A program made the position numbers and the translations under genes. A stretch of 39,438 nt of DNA from G020353115 sp964481765 (GTDB taxonomy: Bacteria > Bacteroidota > Bacteroidia > Bacteroidales > VadinHA17): NCBI GenBank assembly GCA_964481765.1, contig CAYZVJ010000018.1, forward strand, positions 1 through 39,438. The letters are read 5' to 3'. The notes under the pieces are model-generated. The model was not told the origin of the DNA. It did no database searches and saw only the letters and a program-made list of their open reading frames with translations. Positions 15,121 to 25,071 of this stretch are shown here, in pieces. The stretch's first letter is position 1; every line of letters starts with the position of its first letter.

Positions 15121-17057
15121 TGAAGCGATTCACCATACTACTCATTCTACTTGGTATTGCTTTCTCAATTACCAAACCTGCCCTCTGTCAGCATCATGTT
15201 GCCGATAGCTTAAAAAATAGATTGGAGTCGGCTGATAAGTCGGAAAAAATCAATATCTATATCGATCTGTCAAGGATTTATTTAAATACTTCTTTAGTTG
15301 CTGCATTGAATTTTGCAGAAGAGGCACTGCTACTCAGTGAAGAGATCAATGACAAAAAAGGAAGAGCCGATGCGCTGAACCGGAAAGGAAATGTCTATTT
15401 CCTGTTCGCCGAGTACGAGAAATCACTCGGATTCTACCTGGAATCCCTTGATCTTAGAGAAGAGCTGGGAGATCACGAGGGAATAGCCGGCTCATATTCT
15501 AACATTGCCCTGATTTACAGTGAGTTTGGTGACAACCAAAAAGCCATTGAGTACACCCTGAAATCGTACCAGACATTCCTTGAAATTGGAGATAAACAGA
15601 AAATGGGAATCTGCCTGAATAACCTTGCCTACCTTCATCTCGAGACAGAACAATACCCCGCAGCATTGGATTATGGATTGAAAACACTTGAATTGTATAA
15701 TGCATTGGGTGATTCGACGGGGATTTCGGATGCCCTTAACAATTTAGGAGACATCTATAAAGAGACGAAAAAATATGATGAAGCCCTTTCCTGTCATCTT
15801 CAATCCCTGGAACTCAATATTGAATTGGATAATTCGTTCAGCATTGCTAATTCGAATTTTAATATTGCACAACTCTATTTCGAGATCGGTGATTATGAAA
15901 ACGGATTTCGTTACCTGTCGGAAGGATTACCCCTCGCTGTTAAACTGCAATCCAATGATCTGGTCATGGAAATGTATTCATTGATGGCTCATTATTACAA
16001 CATTCAAAATGACTATACAGAAGCATTGGAGTACCGTGATCTTTCCCGGCAGGTAGCTGACAGTATTTACAACCAGGAATCCAACGACCGAATTACAGCA
16101 ATGCAGGTTAAATCTGAGGCTGAAAGAAAAACTGAAGAGATTTTGTTATTAAAACAGGATCAGAATATTAGAAATCTTCAGAAGAAAAAACAAAGCGACA
16201 TGATCAGGTATTTGATCCTTTCCTCTTTGCTGGTGTTAGTTTTCGGACTGTTGGGTTTACACAGTTACCGCAGGAAAAAAAATACCAGTGAACAATTGAG
16301 GGAACAGAACATAGCGTATTATTATGCCAACAAAGAATTAAGGCACTCTGAAAATAATTTGCACGAATTGAACACCACCAAGGATAAACTTTTTTCCATC
16401 ATTGGTCACGACCTGATCAATCCATTCCAGGCTTTGCTCGGACTTGCTCAACTGTTGCATGATCATAGCGAAGAGATCAACCATGAGGATCGAAAGAAAT
16501 ACTGTCACTTGATCAACTTATCGGCTCATAATCTCTATAACCTGCTTCAGAACCTCCTTCAATGGACCAGTGTGCAAACAGGAAAACTGAAATTTGAACC
16601 CGCTGAATTTAACCTGCATGGCAATGCGGAAGAGACCATTTCCCTGATGAAAGCCAGTGCTGAAAAGAAAGGGGTAATTTTGCTGAATGAGGTTAACAAA
16701 GAGATCCGGGGCTATGCTGATCCAAACCTGTTTAATACAATCTTGCGTAACCTGCTTAGCAATGCTATAAAATTTACACCCTCCGGCGGATTGATCCGTA
16801 TCCGATCTGCAGAGGATGAAAACGTCGTGCAAATTGAAGTAGCCGATAATGGCACCGGAATCCCGGAAAATCATCTGGATAAACTATTTGACCTGGAAAA
16901 AACCTTTTCCACAAAAGGCACCTCCGAAGAGGAAGGTTCCGGACTTGGATTGATCCTGTGTAAAGAGTTTGTTGAGAGAAACGGTGGTGAAATCTGGGTT
17001 GACAGTGTTCCCGGCCAGGGAAGCAGCTTTTTCTTCACTGTGCCAAAAAAGAGCTGA
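15117..17057 (+). CDS. TPR-containing sensor histidine kinase
   Basis: This 646-residue protein has a signal peptide (about 1-25), an exported tetratricopeptide array (about 40-320; repeats such as ADALNRKGNVYFLFAEYEKS and DALNNLGDIYKETKKYDEAL), a coiled coil, one membrane span (about 362-386) and a cytoplasmic kinase. The H-box FSIIGHDLINPFQALLGLAQ has the phospho-acceptor H431. The ATPase has NLLSNAIKFT, VADNGTGIP and GSGLGLILCKEF. It should sense a periplasmic cue through the TPRs and phosphorylate an unlinked regulator. It overlaps the xseA stop by ATGA and abuts a paralogue, so it is cotranscribed with the exonuclease gene. Confidence 0.9.
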   Translation: MMKRFTILLILLGIAFSITKPALCQHHVADSLKNRLESADKSEKINIYIDLSRIYLNTSLVAALNFAEEALLLSEEINDKKGRADALNRKGNVYFLFAEYEKSLGFYLESLDLREELGDHEGIAGSYSNIALIYSEFGDNQKAIEYTLKSYQTFLEIGDKQKMGICLNNLAYLHLETEQYPAALDYGLKTLELYNALGDSTGISDALNNLGDIYKETKKYDEALSCHLQSLELNIELDNSFSIANSNFNIAQLYFEIGDYENGFRYLSEGLPLAVKLQSNDLVMEMYSLMAHYYNIQNDYTEALEYRDLSRQVADSIYNQESNDRITAMQVKSEAERKTEEILLLKQDQNIRNLQKKKQSDMIRYLILSSLLVLVFGLLGLHSYRRKKNTSEQLREQNIAYYYANKELRHSENNLHELNTTKDKLFSIIGHDLINPFQALLGLAQLLHDHSEEINHEDRKKYCHLINLSAHNLYNLLQNLLQWTSVQTGKLKFEPAEFNLHGNAEETISLMKASAEKKGVILLNEVNKEIRGYADPNLFNTILRNLLSNAIKFTPSGGLIRIRSAEDENVVQIEVADNGTGIPENHLDKLFDLEKTFSTKGTSEEEGSGLGLILCKEFVERNGGEIWVDSVPGQGSSFFFTVPKKS

Positions 17058-19040
17058 ATGGAAAGAATAAGAGATCAACGACTACCCTGTTCCCATTGGA
17101 AAATGGCAATCATGATCCTTTTGCTTGGATTGACCTGCAATAGTAAGGTTGCAGCACAGGAGCCTGTTGGGCAACTAACCGATAGCCTCATCCGGGAAAT
17201 GGAAAATACCCCTGAATCAGAACATATCGCAATACTAAACGAGCTTGCAAGTTTGTACTGGACAATATCTTTTGAAAAAAGTCTTCAATACGCGACCCAG
17301 GCCCTTGAAATTGCCGAAAGGCTGGAAGATCAGAGGGGTATTGCCGATTCATATAACTCCATTGGAGTCGCGTATGCAACGCTCGAGATCTATGATGATG
17401 CCATTGCATACTTCGAAAAAGCCAGGGACCTGCGTAATGCCATTTATGACAGGAAGGGATTGGTTCGAAGCCTTAATAATCTTGGGATCGCATATTTTAA
17501 TATCGGGGACACTGAGAACAGCCTCTCCTGTTTTGAAGAAGCAACCAGGAGCAGCCAGGAGATGAAAAATGACACCCTGCTGGCAGCTAGCTATCACAAC
17601 CTTGGAGAACTGAACAGTTACCTGGGAAATCTTACCGAGGCCGCATCACAATTAGAAATTTCTGCAGATTATTATCAGAAAGCCAGCAATTTTGTTGAAA
17701 GGATTGAAGTTTTGAATATCCTGGGAGATGTATACTTGAGGTCAGGAAACCAGGAAAAAGCGCTGGAGAAATTTCGCCTTTTAAGAGAAGAATCTATCCG
17801 TTTTGGTTTACTGAAACAATTGTCCGTTGCCGAAAACCAGATCGGGAAGATCTTCCTGGCAAACGGCAGCTTCGGGAATGCGCTAACCTTCTTACGTTCG
17901 AGTCTGGAAAATGCCAGGGCGTCTGATGATTTAGCAACAATCAGTGATGCATATTTCTCTATTTCTGAATACTATCTGAAAACCGGTGACCTGCCAAAAG
18001 CGTATAACTATCGCACAATGAGCAGTGAGTTTGAAGATACACTCTTTACTCATTCGATCGAACAAAAGCTGATAACCCTCCAGAGACAATATGATATTGA
18101 AAGTAAAGACCAGGAACTTCAGTTATTGAGGAAAAATGAGGAGATTGAAAAGCTCGAGATCGAAAAAAACAGGTATTACCGGAACTTTATGATCGTTCTG
18201 ATAATCATTCTCATAACATTCAGTACCGTTAGCATGTACAATCTGTACCAGAGAAGAAAATCGAATATAATCCTTGAAAAGCAAAAACAACTTCAGGAGG
18301 AGACAAACCTGCAACTGATTGAATCGCAGAAGGTACAGCAAAACATCAACCTGACAAAGAATAAGATCTTTACGGTCCTTGCGGAGGACCTGATAACACC
18401 ATTCAATTTACTGCTTGAATATACAGACTTACTGGAGCAGAATGCTGGAGAATCAAATACAAAAGCCATAAAGAAAAACAGTGGAATCATCTATCAATCT
18501 TCAAAAAACCTCTTTCAATTGCTTGAGAATCTTTTACAATGGTCAAGAAATCAGAGAGGAATGATTGAATTTCATCCCGGATATTTCGACCTGTACAAAA
18601 CCATTAATCACATGATCTCTGTCGAAGAAGTGTTGGCACATAAAAAGAGCATTGAATTCAGACGGGTCTTGCAGGAGGCGCTTATTGTTTATGCTGATGA
18701 AAGCCATATCACTACCGTGCTTCGAAACCTGGTGAACAATGCCATTAAATATTCTCATGTCGGCGGATGGGTGAAGATCGGTATTGCGGATAAGAATGGT
18801 TTTGCTGAAGTTACCATTACAGATAATGGTGTTGGTATTAACCAGGAAGACCTAAAGAAATTGTTCAGAATGGATACCCACATTACCCGCAAGGGAACAG
18901 CTAATGAGCAGGGAACCGGATTGGGATTGATCATTGCACATGAATTAATCCTGAAGAACCGGGGCTCTATTTCGGTTGAAAGTGAAGAAGGTAAAGGCAC
19001 CCGATTTGCATTCACCATTCCAAAAACACCCGCCGGATAA
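17058..19040 (+). CDS. TPR histidine kinase paralogue lacking the phospho-acceptor His
   Basis: This 660-residue protein has the same layout as its upstream neighbour: signal peptide ending near VAAQ, TPR array (about 50-310), coiled coil, membrane span (about 374-396), dimerisation domain and ATPase. The ATPase motifs are intact: NLVNNAIKYS, ITDNGVGIN, GTGLGLIIAHEL. The H-box reads FTVLAEDLITPFNLLLEYTD: the aligned position (E443, codon GAG) is Glu, where the neighbour has His (codon CAC). No other His is seen in this box, so autophosphorylation in the normal way is not expected. It starts immediately after the upstream stop (TGAATG). An alternative ATG at 17103 would give a shorter signal peptide. 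It may act as a pseudokinase partner of the upstream kinase. Confidence 0.88.
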   Translation: MERIRDQRLPCSHWKMAIMILLLGLTCNSKVAAQEPVGQLTDSLIREMENTPESEHIAILNELASLYWTISFEKSLQYATQALEIAERLEDQRGIADSYNSIGVAYATLEIYDDAIAYFEKARDLRNAIYDRKGLVRSLNNLGIAYFNIGDTENSLSCFEEATRSSQEMKNDTLLAASYHNLGELNSYLGNLTEAASQLEISADYYQKASNFVERIEVLNILGDVYLRSGNQEKALEKFRLLREESIRFGLLKQLSVAENQIGKIFLANGSFGNALTFLRSSLENARASDDLATISDAYFSISEYYLKTGDLPKAYNYRTMSSEFEDTLFTHSIEQKLITLQRQYDIESKDQELQLLRKNEEIEKLEIEKNRYYRNFMIVLIIILITFSTVSMYNLYQRRKSNIILEKQKQLQEETNLQLIESQKVQQNINLTKNKIFTVLAEDLITPFNLLLEYTDLLEQNAGESNTKAIKKNSGIIYQSSKNLFQLLENLLQWSRNQRGMIEFHPGYFDLYKTINHMISVEEVLAHKKSIEFRRVLQEALIVYADESHITTVLRNLVNNAIKYSHVGGWVKIGIADKNGFAEVTITDNGVGINQEDLKKLFRMDTHITRKGTANEQGTGLGLIIAHELILKNRGSISVESEEGKGTRFAFTIPKTPAG

Positions 19041-19071
19041 ACAAAAAAATAACCTGATAATCACAAAGGAC

Positions 19072-19193
19072 ATGACAAATGATGAGTTTCGGTATGGCAA
19101 TGCCATCAAAGAAATTGAAGAGATTCTTGAGCACATTGAGAATGAAGACCTTGATGTTGACGATCTCACCGAGAAGGTGAAACGTGTCGCTCA
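19072..19193 (+). CDS. xseB: exodeoxyribonuclease VII small subunit (3' end lost in gap)
   Basis: About 40 residues are visible before the gap: MTNDEFRYGNAIKEIEEILE, then HIENEDLDVDDLTEKVKR. This matches the XseB pattern of a two-helix protein with the E-I-x-x-I...L-x-x-D-x-L-x-x-x-V-x-R core. XseB proteins are about 60-80 residues, so 20-35 residues and the stop lie in the 100 N at 19194-19293. It is separated from xseA by about 3.95 kb holding two sensor kinase genes, all on the same strand. The start ATG lies 31 bp after the second kinase. Confidence 0.85.
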
Positions 19194-19293
19194 NNNNNNN
19201 NNNNNNNNNNNNNNNNNNNNNNNNNNNNNNNNNNNNNNNNNNNNNNNNNNNNNNNNNNNNNNNNNNNNNNNNNNNNNNNNNNNNNNNNNNNNN
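19194..19293. other. scaffold gap holding the 3' ends of xseB and a sugar-kinase gene
   Basis: 100 N with no common flanks. Both convergent genes lose their C-termini here (about 20-35 and about 30 residues by family length), so the true gap is probably nearer 150-250 bases. Confidence 0.8.
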
Positions 19294-20052
19294 CTTCATG
19301 AGCAAAGGCTCGAAATAATAAGCAATTGATCCCGTAAACCTGATTTTTTGATGTTGCCATCCATCCACTTTCATGATTTGCTTCTCAAACAATTCACTGA
19401 AACCCTTCCTGATCATTTTCTGAATAAAGGGATCATTCATGTATTGGGAGATAAACCGAGTGAATGATGCAAAAAACTGATTCGGCTTTGCCTCTTTGTA
19501 AACAGCGTGTTTTATATCTTCAACTGTTAGATTATAAACATGGCGGAAGTCATCCCGGATAGCACCAGGCAATTCATCCTGCAGGTATGCTTTTATCAAT
19601 TCTTTACCAAAATAGGCTCCGCTTCCCTCATCTCCCAGTATATATCCGAGAGCAGGAATACTCAGTACAATATCCTGTCCATCGTATAGTGCAGTATTTG
19701 TGCCTGTTCCAAGTATTACGGCCAGTCCCGACTGATTCTTAAAAAGAGCACGGGCTGCACCAAGAAGGTCTGAGGCAACCGATATGGCTGCTTCAGGAAA
19801 GACACGCCTCAGTCCATCGGTTATGATTTGATTTTTCCCCGGAGTGGAACAACCTGCCCCGTAGAAATAGATCTGTTCGATATCTCCAGGCTGAATATCC
19901 TGCGTGACCCTGTCTTCAATTTCATGACTGATCTCCTGCTCAGTCAGGTAAAAGGGATTGAGCCCGGAACTCTCCAGTGCTGTTACTTCACCATCATTCT
20001 TAATAATCCGCCAGTCAGTTTTTGTAGAGCCACTATCTGCAATGAGTATCAT
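19294..20052 (-). CDS. BadF/BadG-type ATPase, N-acetylglucosamine-kinase-like (3' end lost in gap)
   Basis: 253 residues are visible. The actin-like ATPase fold shows the phosphate-1 motif LIADSGSTKTDW at the N-terminus, ILGTGTNTALYDG (about 115-127) as phosphate 2, and GYILGDEGSGAYFG in the glycine-rich sugar/nucleotide region. A late FTGSIAYYFEPLL is the usual adenosine-loop block. This subgroup of BadF/BadG proteins in Bacteroidota is generally annotated as N-acetylglucosamine kinase, which feeds recycled amino sugar into cell-wall metabolism. Roughly 30 C-terminal residues are in the 100 N. It is convergent with xseB. Confidence 0.82.
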
Positions 20053-20131
20053 TTTTTTTAATTAAGCCTGGTGATAGTATAAATTCAGTTGTTGATTGTT
20101 GCACGGAAACAGCGACATCGTTAAGAAAAGA

Positions 20132-22356
20132 TCAAAAGTATTTTTTGATAACTGAAAGAAGATCTTCCGGTTTTATAGGTTTAGGCAGATAGTCATCACA
20201 TCCGGCAGCAATGGATTTATCCCTGTCATATGGCATAGCATAAGCAGTTTGCGCAATGATCGGCAGGTTTTTATGCAATTGTCTTATCTTTTCTGTGGCT
20301 TCATAACCATTTATATCCGGCATTTGAATATCCATAAGGATCAAATCCAGCGGATCATTTGATGTTGCATAATCTAAAGCTTCCTGTCCTGTGGAAGCTC
20401 TGACCAGTGAAGCACCGGTTTTTGCCAGTACCGCTTTGAAAAACTCCCAGTTGGCATGGTTATCTTCAACAATCAAAATGGTTTTTTCATTCCATTTCAT
20501 GGCTTCCCTAACAACCTTCAAATAGGGGGATGATTCTGCAGGCTTCTCCTTTTCAGGTTTGTTCGGGAGACTGAAGAAGAAAGTGGTTCCCTTGCCAGTA
20601 ACCGATTCCAACCAGATCTTTCCCCCCAACAGCTCAACAAGGTTTTTCGAGATTGCCAATCCCAACCCTGTCCCACCATGCTTCCGGGAGGTAGAATTGT
20701 CCAGCTGTCTGAAACGGTCGAAGATCAGGTCATGCATCTCTTCCGGTATTCCAATTCCCGAATCGGCAACAAAAAACTCAACTGATTCATCCTNNNNNNN
20801 NNNNNNNNNNNNNNNNNNNNNNNNNNNNNNNNNNNNNNNNNNNNNNNNNNNNNNNNNNNNNNNNNNNNNNNNNNNNNNNNNNNNNNNNNNNNNGTTTTTA
20901 ACTTATCCGATTCTTCAGCCTTGATCTTTGCCTCCAGGAGATCTTTTTCATTCTTCTTCAGCTCTGTCATATCCTCCATGGAAACAACAATCATATCGAG
21001 TGTATCTTCATGCCCCGGAACAACAGCCCACCGGGTGATTGCTTCAATTTTCGAGTTTTCCAGAGTATAATAAACGGTTTCGCCGGTGAATGAGTCTTCA
21101 CCATCCATCAGATGAAGCAGTCCTTCGACAAACATTTCAATAGATTGCAGTGTAATGATCCTGTGGACCTTTTGTTCCAGTATCTTAATATTTTCAGCCT
21201 GATAGAGTTTAAGGAATGCATTATTCACTTCAATGATTTTAACTTTATCCCGGCATTCCGTCAGTTTATCGGTATTTTGTTTCAGGTACTCTTTTATTCC
21301 TGTGATACCCTGTTGTTTCAATCCCTCGACATAGGTTTTTGCCTCTTCAAAGTTTTCAATGATTTGAGGAACCGGAGAATATTTCAGGATTGTTCGTATC
21401 TGGGATTCCCGGTCAATTAAATCCTTCTCAAACTTTTTGTTTTCTGTTATATCCTTGCAAATGATCCTGATCTCAACCGGATTCTTGTTTTCATCTAATA
21501 TCAGATGGATCCTCTCCTGAACATTGAGCACTGATCCATCTTTTCTCACTTTCCTGAATTCCATCTCGCTTGAGTCCTTCCTGTCGGCAAGGATCTCAGC
21601 AATATGGCTCTTTACCTTTTCAAGGTCATCCGGATGAACAACCTGCCATACTTCTTTACCGATTAACTCCTTCTTTGTATACCCAAGGTAGGTAGCTCCA
21701 AAAAGATTTACTGATTTAACGGATCCATCCGGATAGACTTGAAAGTACATATCAGGGGCGTTATCAAACAGATCCTGATATTGCTTTTGGTTCTCCCGCA
21801 GAGCCTCGTCCGTCTGAAATTGCTTCAAGGCAATGGAAACCTGGGTGATATATGCTTCAAGAATCTCTGGTTTCGTAAGGGCTACGCTATCCCTTAATAT
21901 AATCACAGCGCCACCAAATAAAACACCTTCCCATGCATACCCAATTTTAAAAATCTCTCTTATTTTCAATAATTTCTCGATAGCAGCACATGCCTTCTTT
22001 GGGATCTGATGCAGGCTCAATTCATATAATCCTTCCTCAACTTTCAGTAATTTACGGGTTTGCAGACAGTCAATATTCAATCCTTCCATTGTTAATTTCA
22101 ACTCCTGTGGATTACAATTCAATATTGTAGTAACCTTATCCGTGAACGGTTCCAGACCGGTGATTTTTTTTAAACGGATGATGTTTTTGTCAAGATCCAC
22201 TACAACCGAAATAACAATCGCTCCAGGATTCAATTCCAGTAGATTTTCACCAATTAATTCATATATATCTTTCCCCCGGGCACGATCCACACATTCAATT
22301 GCAAACCTGGTGAACATTTCTACATTGTAAGGGTATTTCTCTTCCGATTGGTTCAT
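20132..22356 (-). CDS. PAS-domain hybrid histidine kinase/response regulator (interrupted by a gap)
   Basis: This is one gene broken by 100 N (20794-20893). The N-terminal 487 codons hold a GAF-like region (about 15-180) and two PAS regions (about 190-308, then about 318-475; first ends IRIICKDITENKKFE), finishing in SDKLKT, the usual lead into an H-box. After the gap come DSGIGIPEE, GGTGLGLAISKNL and a C-terminal receiver with ILIVEDN, phospho-acceptor Asp in LILMDIQMP, and Lys in YLPKPI. There is no membrane segment, so it is cytosolic. The His domain and N-box are missing. By frame arithmetic the true gap length must be 2 modulo 3, whereas 100 is 1 modulo 3, so the open frame breaks artificially. 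Confidence 0.9.
20794..20893. other. scaffold gap hiding the kinase H-box
   Basis: 100 N with no common flanks. About 130 residues of HisKA and early ATPase domain are expected, so the real gap is probably near 390 bases. Confidence 0.8.
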
Positions 22357-22416
22357 CTGATCAGATTCTTAGGTATAATGTAACACGATACGCTCGTGCC
22401 CTGTAAGTTAATAAAA

Positions 22417-22444
22417 AAAAATCAGGGTTTTAGCCCTGATTTTT
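22417..22444. terminator. bidirectional rho-independent terminator
   Basis: Perfect 11-bp arms (AAAATCAGGG-type; 22417-22427 and 22434-22444) surround a 6-base loop, with an A run on the left and T run on the right. On the minus strand it ends in nine or more T. It lies about 170 bp after the TonB receptor stop and before the hybrid kinase, insulating the two. Confidence 0.85.
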
Positions 22445-22576
22445 CATTCATACCCTAAAAATTAACCTAAAATCCAGAAAACAACAATGAGTTTGATTAC
22501 TTTCTGTGTGCCTTTTTGTTATCTTCTATAGATTTAAACGCACGAAAATCCGATTTGTTACAAAGATTTTAAAAAA

Positions 22577-22591
22577 AAATCAGTGTGATTT
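22577..22591 (-). terminator. weak A/U-rich terminator after the TonB receptor
   Basis: AAATCA/TGATTT arms with a 3-base loop are followed on the minus strand by a T run. It sits 20-35 bases after the receptor stop. It is weak because the stem is mostly A-U; the stronger hairpin at 22417 backs it up. Confidence 0.45.
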
Positions 22592-22611
22592 ATTATTCGT
22601 CAGACGAAGTA

Positions 22612-25044
22612 CTAAAATTTCAGATATAAACCTGCAAGAAAATGCATTCCTGCCTGAGGGAAATAGTATATCCATGATTTTTCCTCACCCTGTTCATACC
22701 AGTTCCCGCCATACGCATTGCTGATGTAAAGGTTATTAAACAGGTTATTTACCTGAACCTGGAATCCAAGTTCTTTCATCCATCCTGGATTGACCACGTA
22801 ATCTATTCTTAAATCAGTGACGAGGTAGGGATCGAGTTTTCGATCATCGGATGATGTATTGTCAAAATATTGACTTCCGACATATTTTGTTGATAAACTC
22901 AATTCCAGTCCTTTAAACAGTTTCAAAGCGATTCTGCTGGAACCAACCAGTGAGGGAGAGTAAGCCAGATCGCTTTTGCCTAACTCCTTCGATTGATACG
23001 TTTCATTCCAATTCTCATCATAATAGCTGGCGTATTCAACGAAGTTCTTGATCTTATTACTGCTAAGGGTTAGATTCAGATCCCAGATCAACCGATCGGA
23101 TATCTTCAGTGCCCCTTGTAACTCAATTCCTGCCCTGTAACTGATATCTACGTTGGTCATGATATCATTTCCAACGTTACTCTTCTCTCCCGTAGGAACC
23201 AATTGATCTTTATAATACATATAATACCCATTCAGGGCAATGTTCAAAAATTGTCCTGAACGCGAGAATCCCGCTTCAAAATCATATAGTTTTTCTGGTT
23301 TTGGTGTTGCCTCCTCATCCCCTGTTGCTTCCTTAAAGTCACTCCGTGTAGGTTCCCTCTGGCCGATCGAAAAGGAAAGAAAAGTCGTCATTCCGGGATG
23401 AATGGTATAATGTAAACCCAATTTGGGATTGAAGAAACCAAATGTATGTTTCTGAGTCAGGTCTGTCAAATCATCATCCGGACCCGACATTTTGTAAACA
23501 ATCTTTCGGTATTGTAAATCAGCAAAAGCATTTAGCCGGTTGCTCAGTGAATAATTCAGTTTGGCATATATATTCCAATCGGATTTTCTGCCCGTATTGA
23601 AATACCATTCATGATTCTTTGGCACCAGGTTGTTCTTCTCAACCCACAGGATCTTTCCAAAATGGTCTCCGTCATAATAATTCCACCCCCCACCTATTGA
23701 TGCTTCTGTTTTTCCAACGGTATACGTGGAAGAAAACACCAAACCATAAAAATCATTGTCAAGCCATTTTTGTCTGACAAGATCAGAGGATAAAATTGTA
23801 TCGTTGTTCAGGATGAACATGCTATCAAGACCATACTCATAAAACAGTGTGGAATGATACGAATTCTCATCATCCATATACTGCTCATAATAACCCGTTC
23901 CCCGGGTGTAATGGAGTGCTGCATTAACGATTAACTCCCGGGATATTTCACGGGAAAAGTGCAATTGATAATGGGTCTGCCAATAATTATCCTTTTGATC
24001 TTCGTAATATTTCAAATCCCCCTCACTGTTATGGTACTCTCCGGCAGGGTTGTATCTCCGATCTGTTTCAAGCATGTAATCCGGCACACCCCACCAGCTG
24101 ATCCCGGTATGCTCCTCTCCGGAAATTACTTTCGCCCGTAACAGGTTTTTTTTCGAATACCAGGCACCGGTCAGGAAAAAGCTGGTGTGATCAGACGCAG
24201 TATGCTTTATGTAACCATCCGACAGGATCTGTGAAAACCGGGCATCAAATGAAAATTTCTCATCGATCATGCCGGTACCTACTTTTACTGAATTCTTAAA
24301 GGTTTTAAATGAACCTGCTGTATTCCGTATCTCAAGATAAGGATCATGATTAAGAGCAGTGGTTTGAAAATTAATGGTACCACCGAACGAAGCTGCTCCA
24401 TTGGTTGATGTCCCAACGCCTCGCTGAATCTGGACATTATCGGCTGAAGCGGTAAAATCCGGGATATCCACCCAGAATGCCCCTTGAGATTCTGAATCAT
24501 TCAGCGGAATGCCATTGATGGTGACGTTTATCCGTGTAGGATCCGATCCCCTGATCCTCAGGGCAGTATATCCAATCCCAGTCCCTGTCTCTGAGGTTGC
24601 TATGAGAGAAGGTGTCAGTGATAATAAAAACGGAATATCATTGCCGGTATTCACCCGATGAAGTTCATCCCTATCCACGTTTGTGTACGCAAGCGGATCC
24701 TTTTCTGAAGCACGCAATGCTTTAATAGTCACTTCATCAGCCATAATACTGGCTCTTTCTAAAGCCAGTAGAAGGGAAGTATCACATTCGAGAATGATTG
24801 TTTTTAGCAACGTTTTATAACCGAGGTATGAAACCTGTAGCGTATGCCCTCCCTCCTTCACGGAAGAAAAAACAAAGTTGCCATTCAAATCCGAGGTTGT
24901 TCCACGGATCTCTCCTTTTAATACAATATGAGCACCGGTCAGGTGGTTTCCCGATGCATCTGTTATGACCCCTTCCAGTCTGTGTTGACCGTTAACAAAC
25001 AGAATAAGAAGATGGGCAAAACAGAAAATGATTACCCGTTTCAT
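22612..25044 (-). CDS. TonB-dependent outer-membrane receptor, predicted thiamin transporter
   Basis: This 810-residue protein has a signal peptide (about 1-20), a carboxypeptidase-regulatory-like beta sandwich (about 22-105; GVITDASGNHLTGAHIVLKG), a plug domain (about 118-235; RIRGSDPTRINVTINGIPLN and ADNVQIQRGVGTSTNGAASFGG) and a long beta barrel ending in an aromatic-residue-terminated strand (LAGLYLKF). It lacks the SusC-type length and there is no SusD partner. Its leader holds a TPP riboswitch, so the likely substrate is thiamin, a thiamin phosphate or a precursor, taken up with TonB-ExbBD energy. It is followed by two terminators and seems monocistronic; no inner-membrane thiamin transporter is adjacent. 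Confidence 0.92.
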   Translation of the reverse strand: MKRVIIFCFAHLLILFVNGQHRLEGVITDASGNHLTGAHIVLKGEIRGTTSDLNGNFVFSSVKEGGHTLQVSYLGYKTLLKTIILECDTSLLLALERASIMADEVTIKALRASEKDPLAYTNVDRDELHRVNTGNDIPFLLSLTPSLIATSETGTGIGYTALRIRGSDPTRINVTINGIPLNDSESQGAFWVDIPDFTASADNVQIQRGVGTSTNGAASFGGTINFQTTALNHDPYLEIRNTAGSFKTFKNSVKVGTGMIDEKFSFDARFSQILSDGYIKHTASDHTSFFLTGAWYSKKNLLRAKVISGEEHTGISWWGVPDYMLETDRRYNPAGEYHNSEGDLKYYEDQKDNYWQTHYQLHFSREISRELIVNAALHYTRGTGYYEQYMDDENSYHSTLFYEYGLDSMFILNNDTILSSDLVRQKWLDNDFYGLVFSSTYTVGKTEASIGGGWNYYDGDHFGKILWVEKNNLVPKNHEWYFNTGRKSDWNIYAKLNYSLSNRLNAFADLQYRKIVYKMSGPDDDLTDLTQKHTFGFFNPKLGLHYTIHPGMTTFLSFSIGQREPTRSDFKEATGDEEATPKPEKLYDFEAGFSRSGQFLNIALNGYYMYYKDQLVPTGEKSNVGNDIMTNVDISYRAGIELQGALKISDRLIWDLNLTLSSNKIKNFVEYASYYDENWNETYQSKELGKSDLAYSPSLVGSSRIALKLFKGLELSLSTKYVGSQYFDNTSSDDRKLDPYLVTDLRIDYVVNPGWMKELGFQVQVNNLFNNLYISNAYGGNWYEQGEEKSWIYYFPQAGMHFLAGLYLKF

Positions 25045-25071
25045 CTTATTTAAATTTTGTAAAAATCCGGG

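Noticed and set aside
20132..20737. Separate small kinase/receiver protein starting MHDLIFDRFRQ
   Set aside because: The frame continues upstream through DSGIGIPEE to the gap edge; it is the 3' part of the hybrid kinase gene.
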